The notes under the pieces were generated by a model. The model did not search any database. It was not told the DNA's origin and saw only the letters and a program-made list of their open reading frames with translations. The position numbers were made by a program, and so were the translations under genes. Shown here piece after piece: positions 27,658 through 35,887 of a stretch of DNA of 64,000 nucleotides. Position 1 is the first letter of the stretch. The number at the start of each line of letters is the position of its first letter. The stretch is from contig NZ_SUHQ01000026.1 of NCBI RefSeq assembly GCF_004962245.1, forward strand, positions 1 to 64,000, read 5' to 3'. The DNA is from Mesorhizobium sp. Its GTDB lineage: Bacteria > Pseudomonadota > Alphaproteobacteria > Rhizobiales > Rhizobiaceae.

Positions 27658-29502
27658 ATGAGCGTCTGGCCGAGATGGCTGGCAGCGGTGATTGTAGCCT
27701 GTGGCCTCCTTGCAGCGGCTGCGACCGGAGCCAGCGCCCAGACACGCTCGCTGAAACTCTACAACCTCCACACGAAGGAGAGGGCGGAGATCGTCTTCAA
27801 GCGCGGCGGCCGCTACGACCAGGCGGGTCTGAAAAAGATCAATGTCCTCCTGCGCGACTGGCGCCGCAACGAGCCGACCAAGATGGATCCGCGCCTGCTG
27901 GACCTGGTCTGGGAGGCTTACCGGCAGAGCGGCGCCAGAGACTATATCCAGGTCGTGTGCGGTTATCGCTCGCCGTCAACGAACTCGATGTTGCGTGGCC
28001 GCAGCAGGGGCGTCGCCAAGAAAAGCCAGCATATGCTCGGCAAAGCCATGGATTTCTATATTCCCGGCGTGCCGTTGAAGAAACTGCGCGACATCGGTCT
28101 GCGGATGCAGGGCGGCGGCGTCGGTTACTATCCTTCGTCCGGCTCGCCCTTTGTCCACATGGATGTCGGCAATGTGCGCCACTGGCCGGGCATCAGCCGC
28201 CAAGAACTGGCGCGCGTCTTCCCCAATGGCAAGACACTGCATGTGCCGAGCGACGGCAAGCCGCTGCCCGGCTATTCGCAGGCGCTCGCCTCCTACAAGG
28301 CGCGCAAGGGCGCCGGCACTCCTGCCATCGAACTGGCGAGCGCAGGTGGCGGTTCCAGGAAATCCGGCGGCCTGTTGGCGGCTTTCTTCGGCGGCGGTGA
28401 AGACGAGGCGGACGACAGCGCCGATGTCGCAGCCGCGCCGGCGCCGAAGTCGAAGAACGTGAAGATGGCGAGCGCGAAACCGACGCCGGCCGCCAAGAGC
28501 AGCCAGCTTCCGGGCATTGCTATCGTGTCGCCTCAGGATGCGAAGCGCGCCGAGATTCCGCAGATCGCCGATGCGCCTGCTCCGGAACCGGAGGAGGACA
28601 CGCCCGAAACAATCATCGCCGCGCTGCCGGCGCGCAGCGTTCCGTTGCCTGATTTCGCTCCGCGTCCGAAGACCGATGTCGGCGCCCAGCCGCCCGAAAA
28701 CGTTCCGTTCGGCGTGGCGGATGCCACCGCCACCACTGAACAGGCTGTGGCGACCGCGCAAGCGCCGGCCGGCGTTCCCTTCGGCGTAGCTGACCCGTCC
28801 GCTGCCACCGGTCCGACGCAGGTTGCCGCCACCAACATTCCGTTGCCGACCTGGCGTCCCGATCACTCGTTGCCGGCCGACATTGCAGCGGCCGACCTTG
28901 CGCCGCAGGACAAGGATGTGCTTTTGGCGCTGGCTGATACGGCCGGGCAAGGCAAGACCGCTACCGATGCATTCTCGGTGCTACCGTCGGCGCGGCCTGA
29001 CTTGAAGCCGACTGACCAGGTCCAGCCCGACGAGGTCAAGGCTGTCCTCGAGCGGGTAAGCGCAACCGACGGATACCAGGTCGCTTCGCTCTCCCAGCCG
29101 AGCTCGGTCTCTATCGATCCGGCGAACATCGATACCGCATCGCCGCGCAAGGCTGTTTTTGCCCGCCCGGCCGGCTCCGATCCGGCCGCAGTGATCGGGG
29201 CGGGTGTGAAGACCACCCGCAAGGAAGCCAGGGCAACCGCCCGTGATCTGAAGCCCGGTCCAAAGGCCGTGGTGATCCCCGCCGAGCCGCAGGCTGCGCG
29301 CTGGGCGCTGAACAGCGGCGAGAAGGTCGCCACCGTCTCCAGCGCGACGACGGCGCCGCGCTATGCCTACAACATCGTGCACACGCCGCCGAGCGAGGTC
29401 TACACCGCGGGCTTCCAGCCGGAGGATCAGTCGGCCGACGCCAACCGGTTCACCGGCAATGCCGTCAAGTTCCTGTCGGTCGCCCGCTTCCAGACCAAAT
29501 AG
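27658..29502 (+). CDS. exported DUF882 (M15/MepK-like) peptidoglycan peptidase with long tail
   Basis: A 614-residue exported protein. The signal peptide ends near GASAQ (about residue 28). The DUF882/YcbK domain at about 35-180 shows the M15-type metal set: H125 and D132 in SQHMLGKAMDF, and H167 with D169 in FVHMDVG. E. coli MepK of this family cuts peptidoglycan cross-links. The remaining about 400 residues are Ala/Pro-rich and probably disordered. They contain repeated short units (VPFGVAD twice, and PLPTWRP/PLPDFAP-like pieces). The catalytic domain alone would be about 180 residues, so this is an enlarged form. A terminator follows. Confidence 0.85.
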   Translation: MSVWPRWLAAVIVACGLLAAAATGASAQTRSLKLYNLHTKERAEIVFKRGGRYDQAGLKKINVLLRDWRRNEPTKMDPRLLDLVWEAYRQSGARDYIQVVCGYRSPSTNSMLRGRSRGVAKKSQHMLGKAMDFYIPGVPLKKLRDIGLRMQGGGVGYYPSSGSPFVHMDVGNVRHWPGISRQELARVFPNGKTLHVPSDGKPLPGYSQALASYKARKGAGTPAIELASAGGGSRKSGGLLAAFFGGGEDEADDSADVAAAPAPKSKNVKMASAKPTPAAKSSQLPGIAIVSPQDAKRAEIPQIADAPAPEPEEDTPETIIAALPARSVPLPDFAPRPKTDVGAQPPENVPFGVADATATTEQAVATAQAPAGVPFGVADPSAATGPTQVAATNIPLPTWRPDHSLPADIAAADLAPQDKDVLLALADTAGQGKTATDAFSVLPSARPDLKPTDQVQPDEVKAVLERVSATDGYQVASLSQPSSVSIDPANIDTASPRKAVFARPAGSDPAAVIGAGVKTTRKEARATARDLKPGPKAVVIPAEPQAARWALNSGEKVATVSSATTAPRYAYNIVHTPPSEVYTAGFQPEDQSADANRFTGNAVKFLSVARFQTK

Positions 29503-29524
29503 CGGATCGACCGAGCAAATAGAA

Positions 29525-29556
29525 AGCCGCGCCGGGCAACCCGCGCGGCCTTTTGT
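29525..29556 (+). terminator. terminator of the DUF882 gene
   Basis: GCCGCGC and GCGCGGC arms with a short GGGCAACC-type loop are followed by CTTTTG. It stands about 22 bases beyond the DUF882 stop codon and before the convergent eda gene. Confidence 0.7.
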
Positions 29557-29618
29557 TGTCCGCAGAAAAGAACGCCGGCGATACCGCCAATCTTCCCCCA
29601 AGCAAGGGAGGATTGGCT

Positions 29619-30257
29619 CTACCGCCCGAGCTTGCTCGCCGCGCGCGCCAGGGCCTCGATCTCGTCCCACTTGCCGGCCTTGACCAAGTCGTCCGGCGCT
29701 ACCCAGGAGCCGCCGACGCAGATGACATTCGGCAGGCTCAGATAATCGGCGGCGTTCTTGCCGGTGATGCCGCCGGTCGGGCAGAATTGCACATCGGCAA
29801 GCGGCGAGGCGAATGCCTTGAGCGAGGCGATGCCGCCTGACTGTTCGGCCGGGAAGAACTTCAGGAAACGCAAGCCTGCCTCGCGGGCGGCCATGATCTC
29901 GCCGGGCGTGATGGCGCCGGGCAGCAACGGCACGTCGCTGTCCTTCGCCGCCGCCAGAAGCTCGCGGGTGATGCCGGGGCTGACGATGAACCTCGAGCCG
30001 GCCGCTGCCGCCTCGCCGAACTGGCGGGCGTCCAGAATGGTGCCGGCGCCGACGATGGCGTCCTCGACTTCGCTTGCCACGAGCCGGATCGCCTCCAGCG
30101 CATCGGCGGTCCGCAGCGTGATCTCGATCGCCGGCAGGCCGCCGCGCGCCAGCGCGCGGGCCAGCGGCACGGCGTCAGCGACGTTGGCGATCTTCAGCAC
30201 CGGGATGACCGGCTGGCCGTTAAGCAGCGACAGGAGTTTTTGGGTCTTGGTTGACAT
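29619..30257 (-). CDS. eda: 2-dehydro-3-deoxy-phosphogluconate aldolase
   Basis: A 212-residue class I aldolase of the Entner-Doudoroff pathway; it splits KDPG into pyruvate and glyceraldehyde-3-phosphate and often also acts on 4-hydroxy-2-oxoglutarate. Glu45 (LPAIEITLRT) and the Schiff-base Lys133 (RFLKFFPAE) stand at the same positions as in E. coli Eda. GGAGAGACAGAG precedes the ATG. It stands alone here: edd and zwf are not adjacent. It is convergent with the DUF882 gene. Confidence 0.95.
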   Translation of the reverse strand: MSTKTQKLLSLLNGQPVIPVLKIANVADAVPLARALARGGLPAIEITLRTADALEAIRLVASEVEDAIVGAGTILDARQFGEAAAAGSRFIVSPGITRELLAAAKDSDVPLLPGAITPGEIMAAREAGLRFLKFFPAEQSGGIASLKAFASPLADVQFCPTGGITGKNAADYLSLPNVICVGGSWVAPDDLVKAGKWDEIEALARAASKLGR

Positions 30258-30455
30258 TCGCTCTGTCTCTCCGGCTGGGCACTGGGCAGTTCAACCGATT
30301 AGCAGAAGGCCGTTTTTCTGTCCACGAAGCGAACCGTGTCGCGATGTCACGCACTGCAAGGCAATCCACTAGGCCGGTCGTCGAAGCCACCAAGGAGAGG
30401 CTGATCCACGTGCCAGCCTTGAATCGGCTTTCATCAGCGTTTAGTGGCTTCGGCG

Positions 30456-31379
30456 ATGACACCGCCCAATCAACCCTTCCGCGTTGCCGCGCTCTACAGG
30501 TTTGCCCGGCTCGATGACTTCGAGGCGTTGCGTGCGCCGCTCGCCGCCTTCTGCTGCGGACGCGGTATCAAAGGCACGCTGCTTCTGGCGCATGAGGGCA
30601 TCAATGGCACGGTCGCCGGCAGCGACGCGGCGGTCGCCGCGCTTATCAACCATCTCGAATGCATCGAAGGTCTCGCCGGCCTCGAGGTCAAGTACAGCAG
30701 CGCCGCGCAGATGCCGTTCCATCGCATGAAGGTGCGGCTGAAGCGCGAGATCGTCACCATGGGCGTCGAAGATCTCGATCCGGCGGCAAACGCTGGCACC
30801 TATGTCGCGCCGGCCGACTGGAACGCGCTGATCTCGGATGCGGACACGATTGTCGTCGACACGCGCAACGCCTACGAGGTGTCGATCGGCACCTTCAAGG
30901 GCGCGATCGATCCTGCCACGACGAGCTTTCGCGAATTCCCAGCCTGGGTCGAGCAGCACCGGGCCGATCTGGTCGGCCGGAAGGTGGCCATGTTCTGCAC
31001 CGGCGGCATACGCTGCGAGAAGGCGACGGCCTATGTGAAGTCGCTCGGCTTCGAGGATGTGTTCCATCTCAGGGGCGGCATCCTGAAATATCTCGAAGAG
31101 GTGCCCGCCGAACAGAGCCTCTGGCAGGGTGACTGCTTCGTCTTCGACGAGCGCGTCTCGGTGTCGCACGGCCTGGTCGAGGGTGAGGCCGAACTGTGCC
31201 GCGCCTGCCGGCATCCGCTGACCGGGCAGGACCGGCTGTCACCGAAATATGCCGCCGGCGTCTCGTGCCCGCGCTGCTTCGACGCTCGTTCAGACGAGGA
31301 TCGTGCGCGCTATGCCGAGCGCCAGCGCCAAGTCGAGCTCGCGCAAGCGCAAGGCAGGCGGCCGCATATCGGCCGTTAG
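30456..31379 (+). CDS. trhO: tRNA uridine(34) hydroxylase, rhodanese family
   Basis: A 307-residue protein of the TrhO/YceA family, which uses oxygen to make 5-hydroxyuridine at position 34 of tRNAs. The N-terminal acylphosphatase-like domain contains GIKGTLLLAHEGINGT, and the central rhodanese domain has the active cysteine in FCTGGIRCEKAT. A C-terminal Cys-rich piece (CRACRHPL ... SCPRCF) is usual for the family. The start is ATG 30456 (MTPPNQPFRV); GTG 30444 is a possible alternative. It is divergent from eda. Confidence 0.93.
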   Translation: MTPPNQPFRVAALYRFARLDDFEALRAPLAAFCCGRGIKGTLLLAHEGINGTVAGSDAAVAALINHLECIEGLAGLEVKYSSAAQMPFHRMKVRLKREIVTMGVEDLDPAANAGTYVAPADWNALISDADTIVVDTRNAYEVSIGTFKGAIDPATTSFREFPAWVEQHRADLVGRKVAMFCTGGIRCEKATAYVKSLGFEDVFHLRGGILKYLEEVPAEQSLWQGDCFVFDERVSVSHGLVEGEAELCRACRHPLTGQDRLSPKYAAGVSCPRCFDARSDEDRARYAERQRQVELAQAQGRRPHIGR

Positions 31380-31502
31380 GGAGCGGTAGATCCTGCGATC
31401 ATTGGCCAAGCCCGTCATTGTAATGTCAATATCCGGGACCTACGTCTTCGACGTCCGAAACCTGCCCGTGCACGTTCGTCCGGGCCAATTCTGGAGGCAT
31501 TG

Positions 31503-32267
31503 ATGTTCGATCCCAAGAAGCTCCTCGACGATCTGCTCGGCTCGCAAATTCCCGGAACGGGGTCGACTGTCCGCGAAAAAGGGGGTCAGGCGGTGCAGAT
31601 GGCCAAGGACAATCCGCTGGCGGCAGGCGCGCTGGCCGCGGTGCTGCTTGGAACCGGCGCTGGCCGTCAGGTCACCGGCACTGCGGTGAAGCTCGGTGGC
31701 CTGGCCGTGATCGGCGGCCTCGCCTACAAGGCTTACCAGAATTACAAGAATGGCAAGGCGCCTGCGGAGACGCCCGCCGCCGGCGAGCCGGAATTGCTGC
31801 CGCCGCCCGCCGACACCAGCTTCCACCCCTCGCAGGCGCCGCAAGGCGAGGATGAATTCACGCTGACGCTGGTGCGGGCGATGATTTCGGCGGCGAAAGC
31901 CGATGGCCATATCGACGACGACGAACGGCAAAAGATCGCCGGCAAGCTCAGCCTAGCGGGCATCGGCACCGACGCGGAGAAATTCCTGATGTCGGAGCTG
32001 GAGACGCCGCTCGACCTGGATACGCTGGTCGCCGGCGCCCAAACCGACGCGCAGAAGCTCGAACTCTATACCGCCTCGCGCCTCACCATCGATCCGGATA
32101 CGCGTGCCGAACGCGGCTATCTCGATCTGCTCGCCGGCCGGCTCGGCCTGCCGGACGCGCTGGTCGACCATGTCGAGGCGACGGTGTCGGCGGCAAAGGT
32201 GCCGGCGTCAGGGGTGCCGGCATCAGACAAGAAAACCGGCAACGCCGCCGCCAATTCGCGCTGGTAG
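31503..32267 (+). CDS. DUF533 (YebE/TerB-like) protein
   Basis: A 254-residue protein with a hydrophobic Gly/Ala-rich segment (AAGALAAVLLGTGAGRQV ... LAVIGGLAYKAYQNY, about residues 40-80) that may enter the membrane. A C-terminal helical TerB-like domain follows (LVRAMISAAKADGHIDDDERQKI, then LELYTASRLTIDPD and YLDLLAGRLGLP). This is the DUF533 family; its biochemical role is unknown. GGAGG lies 6 bases before ATG 31503. The Pro/Ala-rich tail is low complexity. A terminator follows at 32386. Confidence 0.85.
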   Translation: MFDPKKLLDDLLGSQIPGTGSTVREKGGQAVQMAKDNPLAAGALAAVLLGTGAGRQVTGTAVKLGGLAVIGGLAYKAYQNYKNGKAPAETPAAGEPELLPPPADTSFHPSQAPQGEDEFTLTLVRAMISAAKADGHIDDDERQKIAGKLSLAGIGTDAEKFLMSELETPLDLDTLVAGAQTDAQKLELYTASRLTIDPDTRAERGYLDLLAGRLGLPDALVDHVEATVSAAKVPASGVPASDKKTGNAAANSRW

Positions 32268-32385
32268 GCTTCAGTTCGGAGAGCGGGAATCCGGCGTCCT
32301 TTCGCGTTAACATCTCATTTACCCAGGAAGCGCATGATTCTAGCCAGTCGGATCGGCTTTCTTCCTCCCAAGCCTGGTTCGGATC

Positions 32386-32414
32386 AGGGCGGTCGCCAAT
32401 GGCCGCCCTTTTTG
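32386..32414 (+). terminator. terminator after the DUF533 gene
   Basis: AGGGCGG and CCGCCCT arms with a 10-base loop are followed by five T residues, a standard rho-independent layout. It lies about 120 bases downstream of the DUF533 stop codon. Confidence 0.75.
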
Positions 32415-32427
32415 TCGGACCTGGCTG

Positions 32428-32523
32428 GTGCATGACCCGAAATCGGAATCGATTTTTGAAAGGGATCATGCGCAAAATCAAATTGCTCAAAAATCGAGGT
32501 GCAGCAGCGTTCTTCGCGCGTTC
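32428..32523 (+). repeat. dispersed palindromic element, related to 15375-15456
   Basis: Starts GTGCATGACCCGAAATCGG and includes GGGATCATGCGCAAAATC, then AAATTG and ends in CGCGCGTTC. The same order of blocks is found on the minus strand at 15375-15456. It lies just upstream of the SDR gene, whose reading frame happens to be open through it. Confidence 0.75.
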
Positions 32524-32556
32524 AAAAAGGGCACGCTCCGCTGTAAGAGGACAGCC

Positions 32557-33312
32557 ATGACAGATTACAGAACCGCCATCGTCACCGGCGCCGGCACGGG
32601 CATCGGCAAAAGCGTCGCCACGGCGCTGCTCAAGACCGGCTGGAACACGGTGTTCTGCGGGCGCCGCAAGCCGGTGCTGAACCAGGCGATCGCCGAGGCC
32701 GGACCGACACATGCCAAGGCGCTGGCGGTCGCCTGCGACATCAGCAAGGCCGACCAGGTCGACGATCTGTTCGAGACGGTGGCGGCGGCTTTCGGCCGTG
32801 TCGATCTGCTCTTCAACAATGCCGGCATGGGCTACAAGTCGACATTGATCGATGAGATCCCGGTCGAGGTGTGGAACGACATTGTCGGGGTCAATCTCAC
32901 CGGCTCGTTCCTGTGTGCCCGCGCCGCCTTCGGCGCCATGCGCAGGCAGCAGCCGATGGGTGGCCGCATCATCAACAATGGTTCGGTGTCGGCTTACGCG
33001 CCGCGGCCAGGCTCGGTGCCCTATACTGCGACCAAGCACGCCATTACCGGGTTGACCAAGACGCTGGCATTGGACGGCCGACCCTATGACATCGCCTGCG
33101 GCCAGATCGACATCGGGAATGCCTTGACCGACATGGCACAGGCGATGACGGTTGGAGTGCCGCAGGCCAATGGCTCCATCGCCGCCGAAGCGGTGATGGA
33201 TGTTCAGCGCGTCGCCGATGCCGTCGTCCATATGGCCAGCCTGCCGCTCGACGCCAATGTGCTGTTCATGACCGTGATGGCGACAAAGATGCCGTTCGTC
33301 GGGCGAGGGTGA
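32557..33312 (+). CDS. short-chain dehydrogenase/reductase
   Basis: A 251-residue classical SDR oxidoreductase. The nucleotide motif TGAGTGIGKS is at residues 10-19, NNAGMG follows in the middle, and the active-site Tyr and Lys lie in YTATKHAITG. An Arg-rich CGRRKPV segment after the second strand suggests NADP(H) preference, which is an inference. Substrate is unknown. AAGAGG precedes the ATG by 6 bases. The open frame upstream to 32428 passes through a repeat element and is not counted as coding. Confidence 0.9.
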   Translation: MTDYRTAIVTGAGTGIGKSVATALLKTGWNTVFCGRRKPVLNQAIAEAGPTHAKALAVACDISKADQVDDLFETVAAAFGRVDLLFNNAGMGYKSTLIDEIPVEVWNDIVGVNLTGSFLCARAAFGAMRRQQPMGGRIINNGSVSAYAPRPGSVPYTATKHAITGLTKTLALDGRPYDIACGQIDIGNALTDMAQAMTVGVPQANGSIAAEAVMDVQRVADAVVHMASLPLDANVLFMTVMATKMPFVGRG

Positions 33313-33325
33313 GCGGCCGGCCTAA

Positions 33326-33706
33326 CTAGGATGGTTTGACCGGGAGCGGCACGCCGGGAAGATACAGCGAAATGGGACGGATTTCGTAAACGGCGGTTGG
33401 ATTGACTCGGCGAAGGTCGCGTGCAATCGCGATCGCGGCATCACGCGTGGCGCAGTCGACGACGTAGAGTCCCAACAATTGCTCCTTGGTCTCGGCGAAG
33501 GGGCCGTCAATGACCATTCCAGCGCCCGGCCCGCGCAAGGTACACGCGTCTTGTGTCGCCCCGAGCCGCGCCGCCGGGCCAAGGGTGCCTTCCCGGTATA
33601 GCCGTTCGTTGATCTGGAGCAGGTCGGTCATGAGCGCCGCATCCTCTTGCGGCGTCAACGCCGCGACCACTTCTTCCACGTGATAGGCAAGGATGGCATA
33701 AAACAT
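33326..33706 (-). CDS. YCII-related domain protein
   Basis: A 126-residue protein of the YCII/DGPF family. It begins MFYAILAYH and contains the hallmark DGPFAETKEQLLGLYVVD, followed by a helix rich in Ala/Arg and EIRPI. Such proteins have a ferredoxin-like fold and are often found with sigma factors or as small enzymes of unknown substrate. AAAGGTGA precedes the start. It is convergent with the SDR gene and stands 54 bases downstream of the aminotransferase on the same strand; no functional link is obvious. Confidence 0.88.
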   Translation of the reverse strand: MFYAILAYHVEEVVAALTPQEDAALMTDLLQINERLYREGTLGPAARLGATQDACTLRGPGAGMVIDGPFAETKEQLLGLYVVDCATRDAAIAIARDLRRVNPTAVYEIRPISLYLPGVPLPVKPS

Positions 33707-33760
33707 CTGACGTCACCTTTCTTCGATCGTGAAGTTTATCGCCGACGACAGCGAGCTGTC

Positions 33761-34945
33761 TCACTTACCCAGAAACGCCTCGATCCGCTCCAGCGCACGC
33801 AGGATGTTCTCTTCGGAATTGGCGTAGGACAGCCTGATGTAGCCTTCGCCGAGAATGCCGAAGTCGGGCCCGCCGATCAGCGCCACGCCGGCGTCCTCGA
33901 GCAGGGCGGACGCCAGTTTCTTGGCCTTCCAGCCGGTTTTTGAGACGTTGGGAAAGGCATAGAACGCGCCCTTCGGCGTGATGCAGGAAACGCCGGGCAA
34001 GGCGTTCAGCCCCTCGACCACGACCTTCCTGCGGCGGTCGAAGGCGCGCATCATCTTGTCGACGTCGTCCTGCGGGCCGTCGATGGCCGCGATGCCGGCA
34101 TACTGGCTCGGTGCGTTGACGCAGGACCAGCAATTGACCGCCAGCTTGCGCACCTTGTCGTAGAGATGGGCGCCCTTGTCGCCGTTCGGCCAGATCGACC
34201 AGCCCATGCGCCAGCCGGTCATCGCCCAGGTCTTCGACCAACCGTTGAGAATGATCAACCGGTCGCGGATTTCGGGAAAGTTGAGCAGCGAGCAATGCGT
34301 CTCGCCGTCATAGGTCATCACGTCGTAGATCTCGTCCGAGAGGATGGCGACGTCCGGGTGCGCTTCCAGCCCTTTAATAAGCTTCTCGATCTCGGCGCGG
34401 GGGGTGACCCCGCCGGTCGGGTTGGCCGGGGAGTTGAGGATGAGCAGCCGGGTCTTCGGCGTGATCAGCGCCAGCGTCTCCTCAGCCGAAAAAGCAAAGC
34501 CGTTCTCTTCGCGCATCGGCACCGGCACCGGAGCAGCGCCGGTGAACTCGATCATCGAGCGATAGATGGGAAAGCCGGGATCGGGATAGAGGATTTCGGC
34601 GCCCGGTTCGCCGAACATCAGGATCGCGGCGAACATGGTCGGCTTGCCGCCGGGCAGGATCATCACCGCCTCGGGCGACACTTCCACGCCAGTGGTGGTC
34701 AGCGTGCGGCGCACCACCGCTTCGCGTGTCGCCAGCAGGCCGTTGGCCGGCGTATAGCCATGGTGGCCATCGCGCAGCGCCTTGATCGCCGCCTCGACGA
34801 TATGTTGCGGCGTCTTGAAGTCGGGCTGGCCGATGCCGAGATTGACGATATCGCGGCCCTGATGGGCGAGCGCGGTGGCGCGAGCCAGCACCGCGAAGGC
34901 ATTTTCCTCGCCGAGACGATCGAAGGCCGAAATCGTGTGGAGCAT
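33761..34945 (-). CDS. class I/II PLP aminotransferase
   Basis: A 394-residue fold-type I aminotransferase of the aspartate/alanine/aromatic group. It shows IVNLGIGQPDFKTP, HHGYTPANGLLATR, LNSPANPTGG, SDEIYDVMTYDG, and the PLP lysine in NGWSKTWAMTGWRMGW. The true amino donor cannot be fixed from sequence. The start at 34945 (MLHTISAFDR) is chosen by family N-terminus; the ORF opens at 35011, but that part would overlap the divergent GNAT gene's promoter. It is transcribed away from the GNAT gene. Confidence 0.9.
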   Translation of the reverse strand: MLHTISAFDRLGEENAFAVLARATALAHQGRDIVNLGIGQPDFKTPQHIVEAAIKALRDGHHGYTPANGLLATREAVVRRTLTTTGVEVSPEAVMILPGGKPTMFAAILMFGEPGAEILYPDPGFPIYRSMIEFTGAAPVPVPMREENGFAFSAEETLALITPKTRLLILNSPANPTGGVTPRAEIEKLIKGLEAHPDVAILSDEIYDVMTYDGETHCSLLNFPEIRDRLIILNGWSKTWAMTGWRMGWSIWPNGDKGAHLYDKVRKLAVNCWSCVNAPSQYAGIAAIDGPQDDVDKMMRAFDRRRKVVVEGLNALPGVSCITPKGAFYAFPNVSKTGWKAKKLASALLEDAGVALIGGPDFGILGEGYIRLSYANSEENILRALERIEAFLGK

Positions 34946-35028
34946 TTTTCCCGTCCGTGTGGTTCTTTCACCGAGCGAGCGTTTTTGTGAGCGTCCTTTC
35001 GCAAAAGTCAAACGGATTGGAGCTTTGG

Positions 35029-35715
35029 GTGTCGGAAAATCTCAAGAATTGGCAACCGCGCCCGCGGCCCGAGCGCAAAGTCCTGGAGGGGCGCACCGTC
35101 AGGCTGGAACCGCTGAGCGCCGAAAAGCACGGCGACGGCTTATTCGAAGCATCGTCGGTGCCCGACGCCGACGGCCGCTTCGCCTGGCTGCCTGACTATC
35201 CGCCGGAGACTCGTGCTGTCTTCCAGCCGTGGCTGGACAAGGTTGAAGCCAGCGAGGACCCGCTGTTCTTCACCGTCATCGACAAGGCCAGCGGCAAGGT
35301 CGCCGGGCGCCAGACGCTGATGCGCATCGATCCGGCCCATGGCGTGATCGAGATCGGCAACATCTATTGGGGTCCGCTGATCTCGCGCAGGCCGGCGGCG
35401 ACGGAAGCGCAATTCCTGTTCATGAAATACATCTTCGACGAGCTCGGCTATCGCCGCTACGAATGGAAATGCAACAACCGCAACGAGCCGTCGAAGCGCG
35501 CGGCGGAGCGTTTCGGCTTCAAGTTCGAGGGCATTTTCCGCCAGCATCTTGTGGTCAAGGGCGAAAACCGCGATACCGCGTGGTACTCGATCATCGACAA
35601 GGAGTGGCCGGCGCTGCGCAGAGCCTATGAGGCATGGCTCGATCCGGCCAATTTCGATGGCGAAGGCCGCCAGAAGCGACGGCTCGAGGATTTCCGCGCC
35701 GAGTTCGGCGCCTGA
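35029..35715 (+). CDS. GNAT family N-acetyltransferase (RimJ/RimL type)
   Basis: A 228-residue acetyltransferase resembling the RimJ/RimL-like proteins. The core lies in GNIYWGPLISRRPAATEAQFLF, YRRYEWKCNNRNEPSKRAAERFGF and FEGIFRQHLVVKGENRDT. Its acceptor (protein N-terminus or small amine) is unknown. The start is GTG 35029, with TTGGAG upstream; the frame is open from 34957 but the first 24 residues look non-conserved. It is divergent from the aminotransferase. Tandem 59-base repeats begin directly at its stop codon. Confidence 0.85.
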   Translation: MSENLKNWQPRPRPERKVLEGRTVRLEPLSAEKHGDGLFEASSVPDADGRFAWLPDYPPETRAVFQPWLDKVEASEDPLFFTVIDKASGKVAGRQTLMRIDPAHGVIEIGNIYWGPLISRRPAATEAQFLFMKYIFDELGYRRYEWKCNNRNEPSKRAAERFGFKFEGIFRQHLVVKGENRDTAWYSIIDKEWPALRRAYEAWLDPANFDGEGRQKRRLEDFRAEFGA

Positions 35716-35830
35716 CCATGATCCCGGAAAGTGGACGCCGGTTTTCGGGCAAGATCATGGTCAAACAAGAAGGACCATGATCCCGGAAAGTGGACACCGG
35801 TTATCGGGCAAGATCATGGCCAAACAGAAG
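35714..35830. repeat. two tandem copies of a 58-59 bp palindromic element
   Basis: Copy 1 is 35714-35772 and copy 2 is 35773-35830. Each begins GACCATGATCCCGGAAAGTGG and ends CAAGATCATGG(T/C)CAAAC followed by an AGAAG-type tail, so each unit is itself a loose palindrome (CCATGATC...GATCATGG). They differ at a few positions (GACGCCGGTTTTC versus GACACCGGTTATC). They fill the gap between the GNAT stop codon and the exporter gene, and remain in an open frame with the latter. Confidence 0.9.
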
Positions 35831-35887
35831 ACAGAGCCTTCATCTCGATTCTGCCGGGATGGACCAGACTCTAACAGGAGTTCGCAG

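Noticed and set aside
34957..35028. N-terminal extension of the GNAT gene
   Set aside because: The added residues match no family N-terminus, and the GTG at 35029 has a good ribosome site.
35549..35887. Extension of the CDF exporter through the tandem repeats
   Set aside because: The extension overlaps the upstream gene and repeats, and the start at 35888 has an ACAGGAG site plus the His-rich N-terminus typical of the family.
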